Part shown: piece by piece, positions 9,780 through 22,819 of the stretch
How the letters are laid out: the number at the start of each line of letters is the position of its first letter
How positions within the stretch are numbered: the first letter of the stretch is position 1
The notes under the pieces: model-generated
Database searches by the model: none
Told to the model about the DNA's origin: nothing
The model's input: the letters and a program-made list of their open reading frames with translations, nothing else
Program-made: the position numbers and the translations under genes
Origin: Trifolium pratense
Lineage: Eukaryota > Streptophyta > Magnoliopsida > Fabales > Fabaceae
NCBI RefSeq assembly: GCF_020283565.1
Contig: NC_060059.1
Location: 39,858,338 to 39,922,337, forward strand
Length of the DNA: 64,000 nucleotides
Reading direction: 5' to 3'

Positions 9780-11934
9780 ACCAACGGCAAAAAGGCTCTC
9801 ACAAACAACGATACAGGTTACCAAGATGGTTCAAGTGCGGATAAATAAGAGCCGCCAGATATACAATCTACGGTCAAAATCCATCACAGTGGAGCAGAAG
9901 ATGTATAAAATCATCTCTCTCTCTTTCTCTCTCTATGTATCTCTCTTAACACAGAAAAAACAGAGCATTTCATTTCATTTTATCACAAAAGAAGAAAAAA
10001 AGAACAACAAAGAACAAAATATTTTTTCAATATCTTTCACCATTCTCTCTACAAAACCAAAAACTATAATCTAAGATCTTAATTTTCATTACTGAATGCT
10101 TAACGCAAAGGATCTGCTATTCATCTTCTAATTTATTCAACATAAATTATAAGGTTTCTAAATTATTATTATTATAATTATTATTATAATTACACAACGC
10201 TTCAATTTCTAATTTCCAATTTGTTTCTTCTATACAAATAATCGCTAATTTCATTTTGTTTTTGGTTTATTTTCTCTCTTTGCAGGTATTCAATCGCTTC
10301 AATTGTTAATTTCAAAGTTAATTATTCTTCTGAAGAGTGCATTTCTTGGTTCATTGTTGTATTTTCAAGGTGCTGCTCAAAATTTTCACAGTTTCAAAGC
10401 TTTTGCTTTTTGTTACCTTCTTCTATTCTATTCATTCTATTCTCTGTTTGGATTTTATACTAATTTTCTGTCTGCTTTTTTTTATACGCAGATACACAGT
10501 GCTATGCAAAATTTCGAAATTCTGGATTCTATGATGAAAAAGTGGTAGATCGAAGCTCTGAAATGTCATTGTTAGTTGGATTTTAGGTATGAATTTGTAT
10601 TTTTCAAAAAAATAATAAAAAAATCTTCAAACTACGGTTTAGAATTTTTATGAAATCTGATTAATTAATTTAGAAAGTATAATATGAGAGTTGATTTTCA
10701 TCTAAATCAAATTTTGACATTTTATTACTTTTAATTTTGCAGTGGCTTCGATCGATAGTTGTGAAGCAGTTCTGGATTTTCTCTTCATCTTAAATTTCTT
10801 CTGAAGAAATCGAAAATTTGTCTCATTTTCTTTTGGTTGATGATGTACCAGAAGAATTTGATTATTCACTAATTGTAAGTTTTCTGTTAATTATTTCATT
10901 AATCTCCTTAGCTCGTTTTTTTTAAAATTTATTTAATTTTATTTTCATCCTTTTCCTTGTAAATAATTTTGATGTTCTTGCAATTTTTTTTATACATAAA
11001 TATTGTAGATTTAAGTCAACTTTGATACTACACTTTCAGTTTAGAGTATGCTTTGTACTTTATCTTTCTGTTCTTTCCTCTTCTTCTTCTTTGCTTTGTT
11101 TCCTTTTTTGGTGTTATGAATCCAAATCATTTTCAATTAGTTCATGTACTGTGATTTGAGAGCAAAATCGGTGCAACAAATCTTAATCCTTATACAAGCT
11201 ATATTCCATGTGCAACTTAAACCTAATCTCATGTGATATTGGACTTTTTTGGTTAGATATTTTCATAATCTAGTGACATGTTATGTTATCCCTCATAATT
11301 TTCACCATCCATTTTTTTGTCTTCATATCAAGATGCTCCCTTTGCACTATTCTCATGTCTACCATTTTTTTCTTCTAGATAACACTGGACCGTCCGATGC
11401 AACTTGCTTTATTTAATAGCAGATATATAATTGTAGTTTTTTTTTTTTGACAAAGATATATAATTGTAGTTGTACCTCAAAAAAATAGTAGATGTATAAT
11501 ATATATTTTTTCTTCTTCTAAAGAGCTTAGCGGCGAAACTCATACACTGTGCTGAAAAATGAGGGGTTACGGATTCAAATCATTCATCTGAGTTGTACTT
11601 ACGAGACTTTTTAAATCATAGTATAATGTGTGTATATGTATGATGTAATATGTGCATAAGATATTATAAATAAATAAATTATTTATAAAGATTATTTTGT
11701 TTATAATGAATTAATGATAGTGACCCTGGCCTAGTTGTAGTCTTCTGCAGATAATACAAAGAAAACTCCAATTTCAAGTTTATTGAAATATGAACATGCA
11801 ATAATTTATATTGTGAAATATCAGATAATTCCACTAATAATTTTGCTCATATAAAAAAGATATTTCCACTAATAACAATTGAAATTTACTTTTTTTTTTT
11901 TTTTAATGATAATGATGACAGGGCGGAGGTAGTG
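9780..11934 (+). promoter_or_regulatory. Probable promoter and intron-containing 5' UTR of the DUF1639 gene
   Basis: A CT-rich block (9917-9952), typical of plant leaders, begins the region. Possible splice acceptors are ttgcag at about 10281-10286, tttgcag at about 10736-10742 and gatgacag at about 11914-11921, the last lying just before the start codon. No upstream frame continues the protein, so any exons here would be untranslated. Exact transcription start and leader exons cannot be fixed from sequence alone. Confidence 0.4.
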
Positions 11935-14900
11935 ATGGATAAAGAGTCACTTAACAACCATGACAATAGTAATAACATTGTCAGTTTGAGAGATGATGAT
12001 AGAGACAAAAATGGAGGAGGAGATGGGTCTGGCTCCTTGTTATTGAGAGCTAGCTCTGATGGCTTTAGACAATCAACGACGTCAGATTTAGTGTTGCAAT
12101 GGGGAAACAGAAAGCGATTAAGGTGTATGAAGGTACAAGTTAAACAAGATTCTTTAAACCCGGTTCAGAGGACAACTGTTAGAGTCGACCGGAGAGTAAT
12201 TAGAACCGAAAAAGATACTTCAAACCGGTTTGCAACATCCGTTACTGATAATAATGTTATCAATAGTCATAGTCATAATAATCAAAATCAGAGTAACGGG
12301 TATCCTAGTCTCCGTCAACGCGCCCCTTCTCCGCAACAACCTCCTCCAAGGATTCTCAGGTATTTGTCATTTCTTTACTTTCCCCTCTTTTTTTGACTTG
12401 CTAGATTGCATATAGTATTTGTTAAAAACCATTTTCATAAGGTTTTATTATGTGATTTTTTTGCTATTGTAGTGGGATTGTGATTAAGTGCATGTCTGGA
12501 TTTGCAATGAGTTTAAGAGAATCATGGTGGCTTATCGTAACCCACTGTGATTCTAAACTAACATACACTGATTAGTGAATAATTTGAGTTTGAGAACATT
12601 TTGTTTTTGATCAATGTTTTTGTGATTGCAGAGCGATTGTGACCGAATCGCGACATTAATTAGGGTTTTAAGAAATTGTCGGCTACTGCAGCCTGAGTCT
12701 AGACATCAATTTTTTCATGATTTTGCAATTGAAGATCGATTGTGATTAAGATTGCATTTAACCACGATTCAACATGATATCATCATTTAGTAAAAAAAAA
12801 AAATGATATCATCATGATCAATTGATCATAATTGGATTGCGATTTTAAATGTTTTCTGCGAGATCTTAATATAATTGCTAATTATATAGAATAAATTAGG
12901 TATCATAAAAGTAAACACAGTTAAACAAGAGTGAGAAGTCGAGTTGGGGGTAATTTTCTTTGAATTCTAATTGTTTGTGATTTGGAAATTGGACATTTGC
13001 TGAGTCATTTGATCTGGATTGTTAAATGACATATTGATCGACTTAAAAATTTGACTTTGATAAATCAAGTCTAAAGTAAAAGTTGAGATGTGATTTTTCT
13101 CATCTCTATCTGATCAAAGGATTCATCTAAGTGATTCCATGAATACATGGAATCCAAGTCCTATCTTCTTCAATCTAGATCCTCTCTTGTCGTCAAGGCA
13201 AATCAGAATTGTTGGCTTGATGATCGTATAGGATTGGGACCGGTTGTAATGATCAAGACACAGACATAATTAACCTATGACAAATGATAAGTATCATTTC
13301 AGTCTTCAACTAGGTTGCAAATGGTTTGAGTACTTGAAGTCCTTTTGCTTATGGATCATTCCCATTTTTTTTAGGGAGTTACTCTTAGTTGACAATTTAG
13401 GAGTTTATACTTCTCGCATTATTTCCGCTATATTTTTGGCTTCGGCCCCTTGTTAAAAACGAACTATAATATCCGTCAAATTGATAACTTTTAGGACAAC
13501 CTTTAGAGATTCCTTTTACTGTCATTCCTTTTTTCGTTAATATGCCTAGTTGAACATATGATCTTCTTATCACTCAAACCCCTATATTCCTCTCCGGGCC
13601 ACAAAGTCACCTTATCACTCCACCTTTGCTTCATTTGAAAGTTTTAAGGATTAATTAGATTAGATTTCCATGTTTTTATTTTTTGTAACTAATTTTGGTC
13701 GATCCTCTTTAAAAAATCCAAGGTGGGTTTGGCATAGATTTAGTCAAATATCCGAGAAGCTTGTAGGAACAAACTTCTTGGTAGGATTTGTGTGGAAGTA
13801 ATAGATTCATGTCTGCCACGGATTTCATGAGGGGTATGAATGAAGTAAATAAAACAAATTAAATCTTCAGCTTAAAAATATAATTTTACTCCCATGAATT
13901 AAAATATAAACAAAAAATTGATTATTGCTGGCGAGCCAATTAGATTATCCTATCTATTTAAGTGGCATATATACGATATTTTTCAGCATTTGGGCCGAAT
14001 ACATACTCTTGTTATGACCATAAGCCTTATTTTGTGTCCACTCACAAATTGGTAGGTCCTCACATACGTCTCATCCTAAGAGCTCACGCCTCACGGTGAG
14101 TGCGTTAGATTCCCCTTATTTTCTTCCCCTCAAAATTAATTTATCTTTAAGATATTGTTATTATGACTAAGCTAGTACTAACCATAATTTTGTATTATTT
14201 CATAGTCGTTGATTAATTATTCATGATGCTTGTTTTGTTTCTGCAAATTGAACCTATTATTTAATTTATTGCTACTATATTATCTTACCGTTTTGCAAAT
14301 GCTTTGACATTGAGATTATGATTAATATTCTTATGATACACTTCTAAATATGATTGACATGATAGAGGTTTACTTTAAATCCTTGGGGTATTTTGATGAT
14401 CATTGATCATGTTTATAACTTGTTTCCTTGTATCTTATGGATCTAGATCTGAAACGCCGTAAAGAATAATGAGAACAACCCTTCATTTTTTTTTTATCAT
14501 AATTTTATTTATACAAAAAATATCATGATGGATTCATAAGGGTATTGATAATACCAGACTTTGTCGGGACATGGAAAGGAGGGTCATCTTCCACGTGTAA
14601 AACTAAGTCATTTTCAACAACAAAAAACCATTTATGGCCGTTGGATGATACACCAGGTGTTAGATCTGGTACGTCCTATTCTCCCTTTCAACACGTAGTA
14701 ATTAATAAAGTAAACTTCATCTTTCTCTTCAAATAGCACATAAACAATCCAGATCCAACGGCTCTAAACCAATCGTGGAACCAGCTGTGTCCGTTATGAA
14801 CCACCTTACATACATAATAACCTCTTTTGTCTCTCAAATATCTCTCTTTATCTATCTACCTAAATACCTTACCATACCTAAACTAAACCTTTTCATCTAA

Positions 14901-14975
14901 GTAAAAATAAAGTTAAAGAGACACACACACACAGCGAACAATCCAAAAACCAAAAATCACCTTATAATTATAATC

Positions 14976-15006
<31 letters not shown>

Positions 15007-18000
15007 CCTATTGATGTTCCAACTTCTCCAAAGCTAGCTTCTATTTAATTTCAGATTGACCCACAAGGTCAATTTCGTAAATCCACTTTTCTTAAAATTA
15101 TTTACTTATTCAAACAAACAAATATTCTCTATTTTTTATTATTTTTTAATTTCTTAATGCATATTTTTTTAATTTTTTTATTTATTTGTTTAATTATCAT
15201 GTGATGTTCCATGTTCTTAGGTTACCTTACCAAAACACATGAAATAATCATTCATATTTTTTGGTGTTTAGGAACACAGAGAATTCAGGTGGCATGAGAG
15301 GAACCCAAATGAACGGAAGTGCTAGGGGAATTGCTTCACCAGAGAGAAGAGGAGGGACCCACCTTAATGAACAACACAATAATAATAATCACAACAAATC
15401 TGCAGGTTCATCTGATAACGCTTTGGATGGCAAGAAAGGTGGGGGGTCATCTTCAGGGAGTGGTGATGCGACACCAGCGGTTTGGCCACCAAAATTTGTG
15501 ATTGCCTTAACAAACAAGGAGAAGGAAGAAGATTTTATGGCTATTAAGGGATCTAAGTTGCCTCAGAGACCTAAGAAAAGAGCCAAATTGATACAACGTA
15601 CCCTCAATGTAAGCTTTACTTTCCTTAATTCTTTGCTTTTTCTTCTCCTATTTCATTTTTTTTACTTTATTTAGTATGAAGCTTTTTTTTTTTTCTTTTT
15701 TTTTTTATAACAAGTATGAAGCTTTTTTATATGCAGTACTATTTCTCAAAGTTAGATTAGAATATTTGATGCATTAATAAAAATTGAATCGTAGTTAATA
15801 AAATTAATAATTAGAGGTGTTCATCACGTGATCTTTGCTTAGAGATTAAAGGAAACGCATTGTAAGAAGAGTCATCAACAAGGATGGTAGGTATAATTTT
15901 ATGTGAAATTAGTATGATTTGACACATATTATTAGTATGGTTTGATCTAGTTGTGAGACGTTTGAGTAGTATGTTGGAGGTCCTGAGTTCGATTATCAGC
16001 TCATTATAAAAAGAAATACATTTATTTTACTATTTTAGTACTCGGATTATGTCTATGTTTGGTTGCACAACTGAAGTCGTCCTAATTAATTTTGAAAGTG
16101 TAAAATTTGATTAGGACATGTTTCATTGTTCTCAAGTAGAATTAATTTGTTTTCAGAGTTGATTCTAACCTGAAAAGATATGATTTGTAACTTTTGAATC
16201 TATGTTTAACTTACATTAGTTGTATTTTAGATATAAAACACGATTTTTTTTTTGATAGCTTACAAAATTTTCATTATATACCCTTCTTAAATCCTAAGAC
16301 TTTTTTATTGCCTCATAATTTGAACATTTAATGGAGAAAAAAAAACTAGATTATTAGTTTTAGTGGGTGTCCATCTTTTCTTTTTGGTTTGGACCCTATA
16401 TGCCTGGAAAAGCCATAAATAGAGGTGGCAGCTATGGACTTGTATACACGCGTCAACGGGACCATGGTTCACATCGAATACCGGAGTCTCTAATTTTTTT
16501 TCTTTCTTTCTATTTTAGGTTTTAAAAATACTACTATATTTGTTTTTTTTTTTCTTCATATTACTATAAAACACGATTTTTTTTTTCTTTTTGTTGATAG
16601 CTTACAAAATTTTCATTCTATACCCTTCTTAAAATTGATAGATTATTCTTAGGTAATATTAGTATTATTTATTTTTTTAGTCTTATGTGTATTTTTTAAA
16701 GCTATTTTTTCATAAACTATTTTGACAAGATTATGAATAATACATAAAATGTTGTTTCTTTGCATAAATTTATAAATAAGTCAATAAAAACGGATTCTTA
16801 ATATAATATTATAAGATTGATATGAAATAATTGGGAGATATAAAATCAAAATTAAGTTTACACATGAGGGCACAAATATTTTAATTGACCTTTTGTTGTA
16901 ATAATAGTTTTATGATATATAATTAAAAAAAGCATTTGCCTTTTTTAAAGGGTCTTGCTAACTAGTGTCCCGGGGGCACTAGTTAGCAAGACCCTTAAAA
17001 AAATAGTTCTATGATACATATATTATGCTAAATGTGTTTTTGCTTTTAAAAAAATAGTAAATATGATTAATAAAATATGGTAATTATGAGAAGGGAAAAA
17101 TGATTAAAAATGTTAGTTCAACTGAATAAGGATGAAAAAAGATTAAAATGGAAGCTTTTGTAACTCAATTCACCCAAAAAAAATATCATTAAAAGTTTTC
17201 ATTAAAAATCAATATGTTAATATGCAAGTTGGTTGCGGATGGGTGGTAGAGTGCTATCTGATTGCTTCGTTAGGATTGGTGGTGGAGATATCAAGGGGCA
17301 TAATATAAAAGTATAAAGTTGAAATATATTCTGAATTTTGTGTTGCAAATTGATAAATATTATGGCCGTCATAAAAAAAAATTGGGGTAGGGGAAGAAAA
17401 AAAGAGGCACTTTGATTAGGTGCCACATCCACGTCAATTACCTATCAATTTTGGACTAGTCTTTGCGCATGTAATGTCTTTTTACACCCCCTCTTTTGTA
17501 GTTATACACCTTTGATGGATCATATATTTTTTTTTTTTTGACGCAGGATCATATATTTTTTAACTTGCAAATATATTGTTTTCAGTCTAATTTTTTTATA
17601 ATAGTCTGTAAAATTTTTTTTTGGCGAATGTAAAAAATTTGTTTGTTTTTTTATTTATTGTAAATATGCCTTTTAATTGTTTAATCACCTTAAAACTTGT
17701 TTATATTGAAACATTTTATATGTTGCTAGGACTAAAAACATTTAATTTAAAATTTCAAATTAGGTAGCAAGATTTGTATAAATAAAACAAATCTGATCAA
17801 CGTGTGATCTGGGCAGGTGTCCACTCCAGCTTTACATAAACAGTGGAATTTGGTTGTGTTGTGTTGGAAAGCAGGATGAGCAGGCTGGGTATCATTAATT
17901 TATTTATTTTTTCTAATAAAATACAACACACTAATAAAAAAATATAATTTAAAAAGTACCATACACTAACCGACATCTTTAAATGGGATGAATTGTCTAT

Positions 18001-18661
18001 AGTCTTAAAGTGACACTTCATGTTTATTTTAAAACTATTTTGAGAACATTTGACTATACATAAGACTAAACTTTACACATAGCTTTTTTTGACTAAAAAC
18101 TTAACACATAGCTATCTTCATATTTTGATTTATGTGTATTGTTGCATGTATTTACTTGATGATTTAAATTATGATATTCAACTAACCATTACTTTATTTT
18201 GCTTTGTATTGCAGCTCGTAAGTCCAGGTACATGGCTATCCGATCTCACCTTGGAACGATATGAAGTTAGGGAGAAGAAAATAACCAAAAAGGTATTAAT
18301 CAATAAATATACTTTTTCTAGTTGACCCACATTTTCATTTGTTGCATATTTAGTTATTTACTTACAGGAAATAAAAAGAGTGAGATGGAATTTGTTAGAG
18401 AATACTGTTAGTATTTTTTTTTTTGTCAAAGTAGGTTAGTGGTTAGAATTTCAGTTTTTAAGGTGGTATGGTCTCTGCATATTACATGCAATGTTTCTGA
18501 GCTACATTAATTTTTTTTTAATCATTTCTTGACTTGACCTGATAACCACTAGTTAATGTTTTGATTCTTTTGCACATGAATAAAGAAACTTAATGTGGAA
18601 TTTTATGCAGAGACCAAGAGGATTAAAAGCAATGGGTAACATGGATTCCGAGTCTGAATAG
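11935..18661 (+). CDS. DUF1639 family protein (296 aa), function unknown
   Basis: Four coding exons join in one frame: 11935-12359, 15272-15608, 18215-18292, 18611-18661. The first ATG of the open frame is at 11935 (MDKES). The N-terminal 210 residues are low-complexity, rich in Asn, Ser, Gly and basic residues, and look disordered. The conserved DUF1639 core begins at Trp213 (WPPKFVIALTNKEKEEDF) and includes LPQRPKKRAKLIQ, a possible nuclear localisation signal, and exon 3's SPGTWLSDLTLERYEVREKK. The protein ends MDSESE. This family is plant-specific and has no established biochemical role that I know of. Introns 2 and 3 are long (2.9 and 2.6 kb) and contain repeats. All splice sites are GT-AG. 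Confident on family, not on function. Confidence 0.9.
14560..15003 (+). promoter_or_regulatory. Promoter-like segment inside intron 2 of the DUF1639 gene
   Basis: An apparent G-box core (cacgtg, 14592-14597) is followed by pyrimidine-rich, leader-like sequence (14821-14900) and then an (AC)n microsatellite at 14976-15003. Exon 2, which carries the start of the conserved domain, begins 270 bp further on. This could be an alternative promoter, or only intronic sequence of similar composition. Confidence 0.2.
14976..15003. repeat. (AC)14 microsatellite
   Basis: Perfect AC dinucleotide run in intron 2 of the DUF1639 gene. A shorter (AC)n run lies just upstream near 14920. Confidence 0.95.
15945..16018 (+). 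repeat. tRNA-derived SINE copy in DUF1639 intron 3
   Basis: An A-box-like segment (tggtttgatctagttgtgag), a B box (gagttcgattatc) and 'ctcattataaaaag' follow the same order and spacing as the full SINE at 61558-61649. The copy is diverged and has no clear target duplication. Confidence 0.65.
16948..16996. repeat. Perfect 20-bp inverted repeat with 9-bp G/C centre
   Basis: The arms aagggtcttgctaactagtg (16948-16967) and its exact reverse complement (16977-16996) flank tcccggggg. It shares the gctaac/gtgtccc core with the foldback MITEs at 9211-9386 and 38267-38446, so it is probably a collapsed or solo terminal unit of that family lying in DUF1639 intron 3. Confidence 0.85.
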
Positions 18662-21486
18662 AAGCAAGGAAATGAGGAAAGGGTATAATAGCAAAGGAAT
18701 AGACCATAAAAAAAACTCTTACTTTATGCTGTGGCTATTGATGTGAGAAATGTTGGGCTAGTGTAAAGTAAAATCGAATATAAATTACTTGATTTTGATC
18801 TGTTTTTCTCACTTTTGTTCTCTAAAACTTTCCATAATTGTGAAGGATAAGGGGCCATTTTCAGCTGAAGGATGGGCTTCAAGCCTTGGATGTCGGATTT
18901 ACATCTCAATAAAAACATTGCTAGAAAGTTAAAAAATTGACTATAAAAAATAAAAATGTTCAAGTGAAGTCATCATTGTCCAGAATTAGGTTCTTACTTT
19001 TTTTTTTTTACTAAAAAATTAGATCATTGTCCAGAATTAGGTTCTTCCTGTTAACTAAGAATTGTACTCGGATTCTTCCGAACAATTCATCCTATGGAGA
19101 AACTCATTAATCCAATGACTTGGTTTAAGTTCCACTATTAGATTAATGTTACATCTCATGATCCAATGACACATTCATTGATCCATTGATAACAAATAAG
19201 GTTGTTCATGCTAAAAAAGCTTGTCTAAATTGTGTACAATAAATTTGACCTTTATGAAAAACTCCTAAGAAAGGAAGAATGACAAATAAACAGATTAATC
19301 CAAAAGTTATCAATCATAGTGATACTTAGCTTTCTTAGTAATGGTCTAATGGATGGATACTCAGTTGAAATGTACCAGCTAAAAAAGAACACTTTCTTAA
19401 CTAAGCACCATTGATAACCCAAACTCTATTAACATAATTTTAAAAAAACTTTCATGTAATCAATACATTGATTACTTTATAATATTCCTTAGCGGTTAGT
19501 AGTTTTCAGTAGTAGGAGTCCCTTAATGAATAGCTCAAGAGTGGGTATACCCTCACTAATCTATATCATGATATCTGCATTGATAAGAGGTTATTCCTTA
19601 ACCTTCTTTAAAGGGAGTGTAGTGTCTTCCCCCGGAAAATTAAAAGAAATAAGCATTAGCCTTTTCATAAAATAAGGTGTCTGTCGACCAGAAATAGTAT
19701 GTGTTTTAAGCCAGGGCTTTCTTTCGTGGAGATCTACTCCAGTGCTTACTGGAGATAGACTCTTATCTATGCTAACTATCTTTGTTTGGTTTTCTTTTTT
19801 ATTAAGTAGAGAAAACAAACTACCATTCTCATCATACTTCTTACTTTATACTCATATATCCATATTTATTGGAAAAAATAACCAAAAAACAATAATCAAA
19901 ACTTTCTTACAAAATATGTTAAATTTACAATCCAACACAGCATAGGAGGCAATATGATCAATTTTGACAAATGACGGGTCTGATTGTTATAAATTTTTTC
20001 AAAATAGATTCTTGTAGTGTTAAGATAATTTTGAGAAAAAAAAATTTACAAAGATTTTTTTTTATAAAAGCTTCAAATGAAAATTTGGTTTGAATAGTTA
20101 TTCTTAAAATGTTATTTTAGGTATTTGATCATTTTATTGAAACTTTTTTTAGATATCAAAATTTCGAAAAATCATTTAATTTTGAAGCTATTTCAAATAG
20201 ATTTTCATAAAAATCATTTTTGAAAGACAATTTTTTCAAAAAATTGTGATTTTGACTATGATTTGATCTTCAATAATGTGTGTTTATGTTATATGATGTT
20301 AAAATTAGTGTTTAAATTTAGAAAAAAAACTAATATAAAATAACTTGTAATATTTTGAAAAACATTTTTAAAAAATCTATTTTCAAAAATACAAAGAAAA
20401 AATCCATTTTTTTAAAGTTGAAAGAAAGATGTCCGACATTAGTTTCTGACAATACCAACTCAATATAATAAGAGAAGTTTAAAATCTCCCCAAAAAGGAG
20501 AAGGACAACATACGATTGGTGAGGACAAATTATTTTCTCCAACCTCTTTTATTTTTCTGCCCACATGAGACTTGGACTTGGTGGATCGTGGGCCTATACT
20601 CTACGGCCTTTATTTTTTATTTGTTTTTTGCTGAAATGGATTGTTAGCCCTCGAATCTCCAACACACACCCTGACATTTCAAATTTACCCCTCACTAATT
20701 AGAATGCGAGCATGTAAATAGAAAAAGTTAGGGAAAAAAGAGTTCGTATTCTAGGATACGAACCTAATAAAAATCAATTTTTTTTGTCATCTTCCATGAA
20801 ATAATTTTGATTGAAACACAATTTGTAAGTTGAAGTGTGAACCCTTCATTCACCCCCCCCCCCCGTATATAAAATGCGATCTCTCTACCAACTTAGTCAA
20901 GCTCATAGGGACACTATTCATTATTTTATTTTTGGTAAAACTATTCATGCTTTTTTATTCGTGGGATTTTATTTTTTAACTTGACAGGGATATGCATACT
21001 AATATTTTTTATTTTATTTTGACTAAATGCATACTAGTATTATACATATAGGAATAGGAAAGGTAATTTCCATGGTTTGTACTTTTTACATTGTCACTAG
21101 ATTATCCCGTACTCGAATGTGTTTTGGATGTTCATGTATTGAATCAAGGGACACAAATAAAATTACATTTGATTCAAAATAATGCCAATTTTATATATAC
21201 ATAAGTTATGTATATTTAAAATGTCTTGATCAAATTAAGGGGATCCTGCAATGTGGGTGCTGAATATTGTTACTCAGTCATGTAATTTACATTGAATGAA
21301 TCATGAATGCAAAAGTTTTAACTTGCAATTATATTAATTTGATTCTCCCATTTTGCATAATGCACATATTAAGATGAAAGTAACAGCATGGCGGTGCCTT
21401 TAACCGGCGAGTATGAAAGCTATAAAGAAATGGGACAAAATGTGTTTCTTCTTCTATTTCTATATTTTGGTTGGCGTTAAATGTAC
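18662..21486. other. AT-rich intergenic region, no gene recognised
   Basis: The first part should hold the DUF1639 3' UTR. A 75-codon minus-strand frame at 19591-19818 has no motif I recognise and no splice partners. A run of 12 C residues occurs at 20853-20864. T/A homopolymers are frequent at 20010-20400. Confidence 0.4.
20853..20864. repeat. C12 homopolymer
   Basis: Twelve consecutive C residues, unusual in this AT-rich setting. Length may be unreliable in an assembly. Confidence 0.85.
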
Positions 21487-21690
21487 GAGCAGTTAACCAA
21501 CATAGTGTGACACAAGTGATAGATACTTGGGTCACTTAACCATTTGGTTATGGGTTCGAACTCTGGCCGGTGCGTATGGAGAAACATTTGTTAGGAGATG
21601 TCAACCCCTTAAATGGATCTCAGTTACCTCGAGGAGATTAATCTCTGCAATTGCGCGCGGAAGATATTTTTGGTTTACCAAAAAAAATAT
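21487..21690 (+). mobile_element. tRNA-derived SINE, different family from the 61.6-kb copy
   Basis: The 5' tRNA-like part has a recognisable B box (gggttcgaactc, about 21551-21562), followed by a body ending 'gatatttttggtttacc' and an A-run near 21679-21688. That ending is familiar from legume SINEs (from memory, unverified). There is no coding capacity and target duplications are not clear. Confidence 0.6.
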
Positions 21691-22029
21691 GAATGAGCCG
21701 TTAGATATAATCCAATGTATGAAAATGCTGCAGCAGAGGAGGCAGTAGTTGAAGATCGGATCTCATGATAAATAGAGTTTTCCTATTTTATTTTGGTACG
21801 TAGAGTATCCCTATTTATCTATTTTTTTTATATATAATATCTCTATTTATCTATTAAATGTAGATCTTCAACATATTAAAAATATTTTTCATCACATACT
21901 TTTTATTTTGTGATTTCTCTAACGTTACCTCAACTAGCAATCAACCCCCAACTATACTATATATTCCACAATATATATACCATGAAATAAGAGGCGACCA
22001 TGATTTTTCAATACACATAATTTGGTTCC

Positions 22030-22819
22030 GTTATCTCGAAAATTTCTTAAGCAATAGAGATTGTGAGTTTGTGCAGTGCTTATGGAAATCTATTGGTTTC
22101 ATAGACCCGTCCTTCTTCCGGGGTGATCATGTATATGGTTGGTTGCGAAATGGCATAGATTGTCCTTCCAAGTTTATTTTCTGGCCGCAGTTTGGTGGAT
22201 TTGGTGCGCGAGGAATCAATTATGTATGGAAAATGAGGTTGTTTCATACTTTACTCTCAGGATGCGTATTGACAACTTTGCCCAGCTGTTAAAGACATGT
22301 TTTCTTCAACAAAACATAAGTCCAACCACAAGAATGGTTCGTTGGAATGCTCAGGGTGGTAATGATATGATCTTGAATGTTGATGGGAGTAGCATCGGTA
22401 ATCATGGTGTCTCGGGCTTCGGAGGACTTATTCGGAACTCTGATGGTGGGCGGATCCAAGGTTTTGCTGGAAATATAGGAATCTCGAACATCCTTCATGC
22501 GGAATTATTGGCAATGTACTATGGATTAGTTTTGGCGTGAGAGCTGGATATCAAAGATCTGTGGTACTATTCTGACTCTATAACCGTGATCAAGTTGTTA
22601 TCTGATCATGTCAACGAATGGCACCATTATATATGCAGCGATCATCCACAACATAAAAGACCTCCTCACTAGAGATTGGAGGGTTAGAGTGGTTCATACT
22701 CTCCGGGAAGACAATGCTTGTGCAGACTACTTAGTTAAGATTGGAGCTCGCAACCCTGAAGCTTATTCTACTATAACAATTCCGCCAAATGGAATGAGTC
22801 ACCTCCTACTAGCCGATGC
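22030..22819 (+). pseudogene. RNase H-like (RVT_3 / LINE-type) relic, interrupted by a gypsy element
   Basis: Translated in pieces, the region resembles the end of plant LINE proteins: a Trp-rich WWIWCARNQLC stretch (about 22190-22240), then RNase H signatures LNVDGSS (first Asp), HAELLAMYYGL (Glu), YYSDSITVIKLL (Asp) and REDNACADYLVKIGA (last Asp). It is broken by an in-frame TGA at 22538-22540, a frame change between about 22600 and 22660, and at least one upstream frame change. The last codons and stop lie at 31800-31824, beyond the gypsy element. Presence of zinc-binding and RNase H segments without nearby reverse transcriptase suggests a 5'-truncated LINE or a domesticated RNase H-like gene. 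Confidence 0.75.

Noticed and set aside
16948..16996. A bacterial-style rho-independent terminator
   Set aside because: The setting is a plant intron and the motif belongs to a repeated foldback family.
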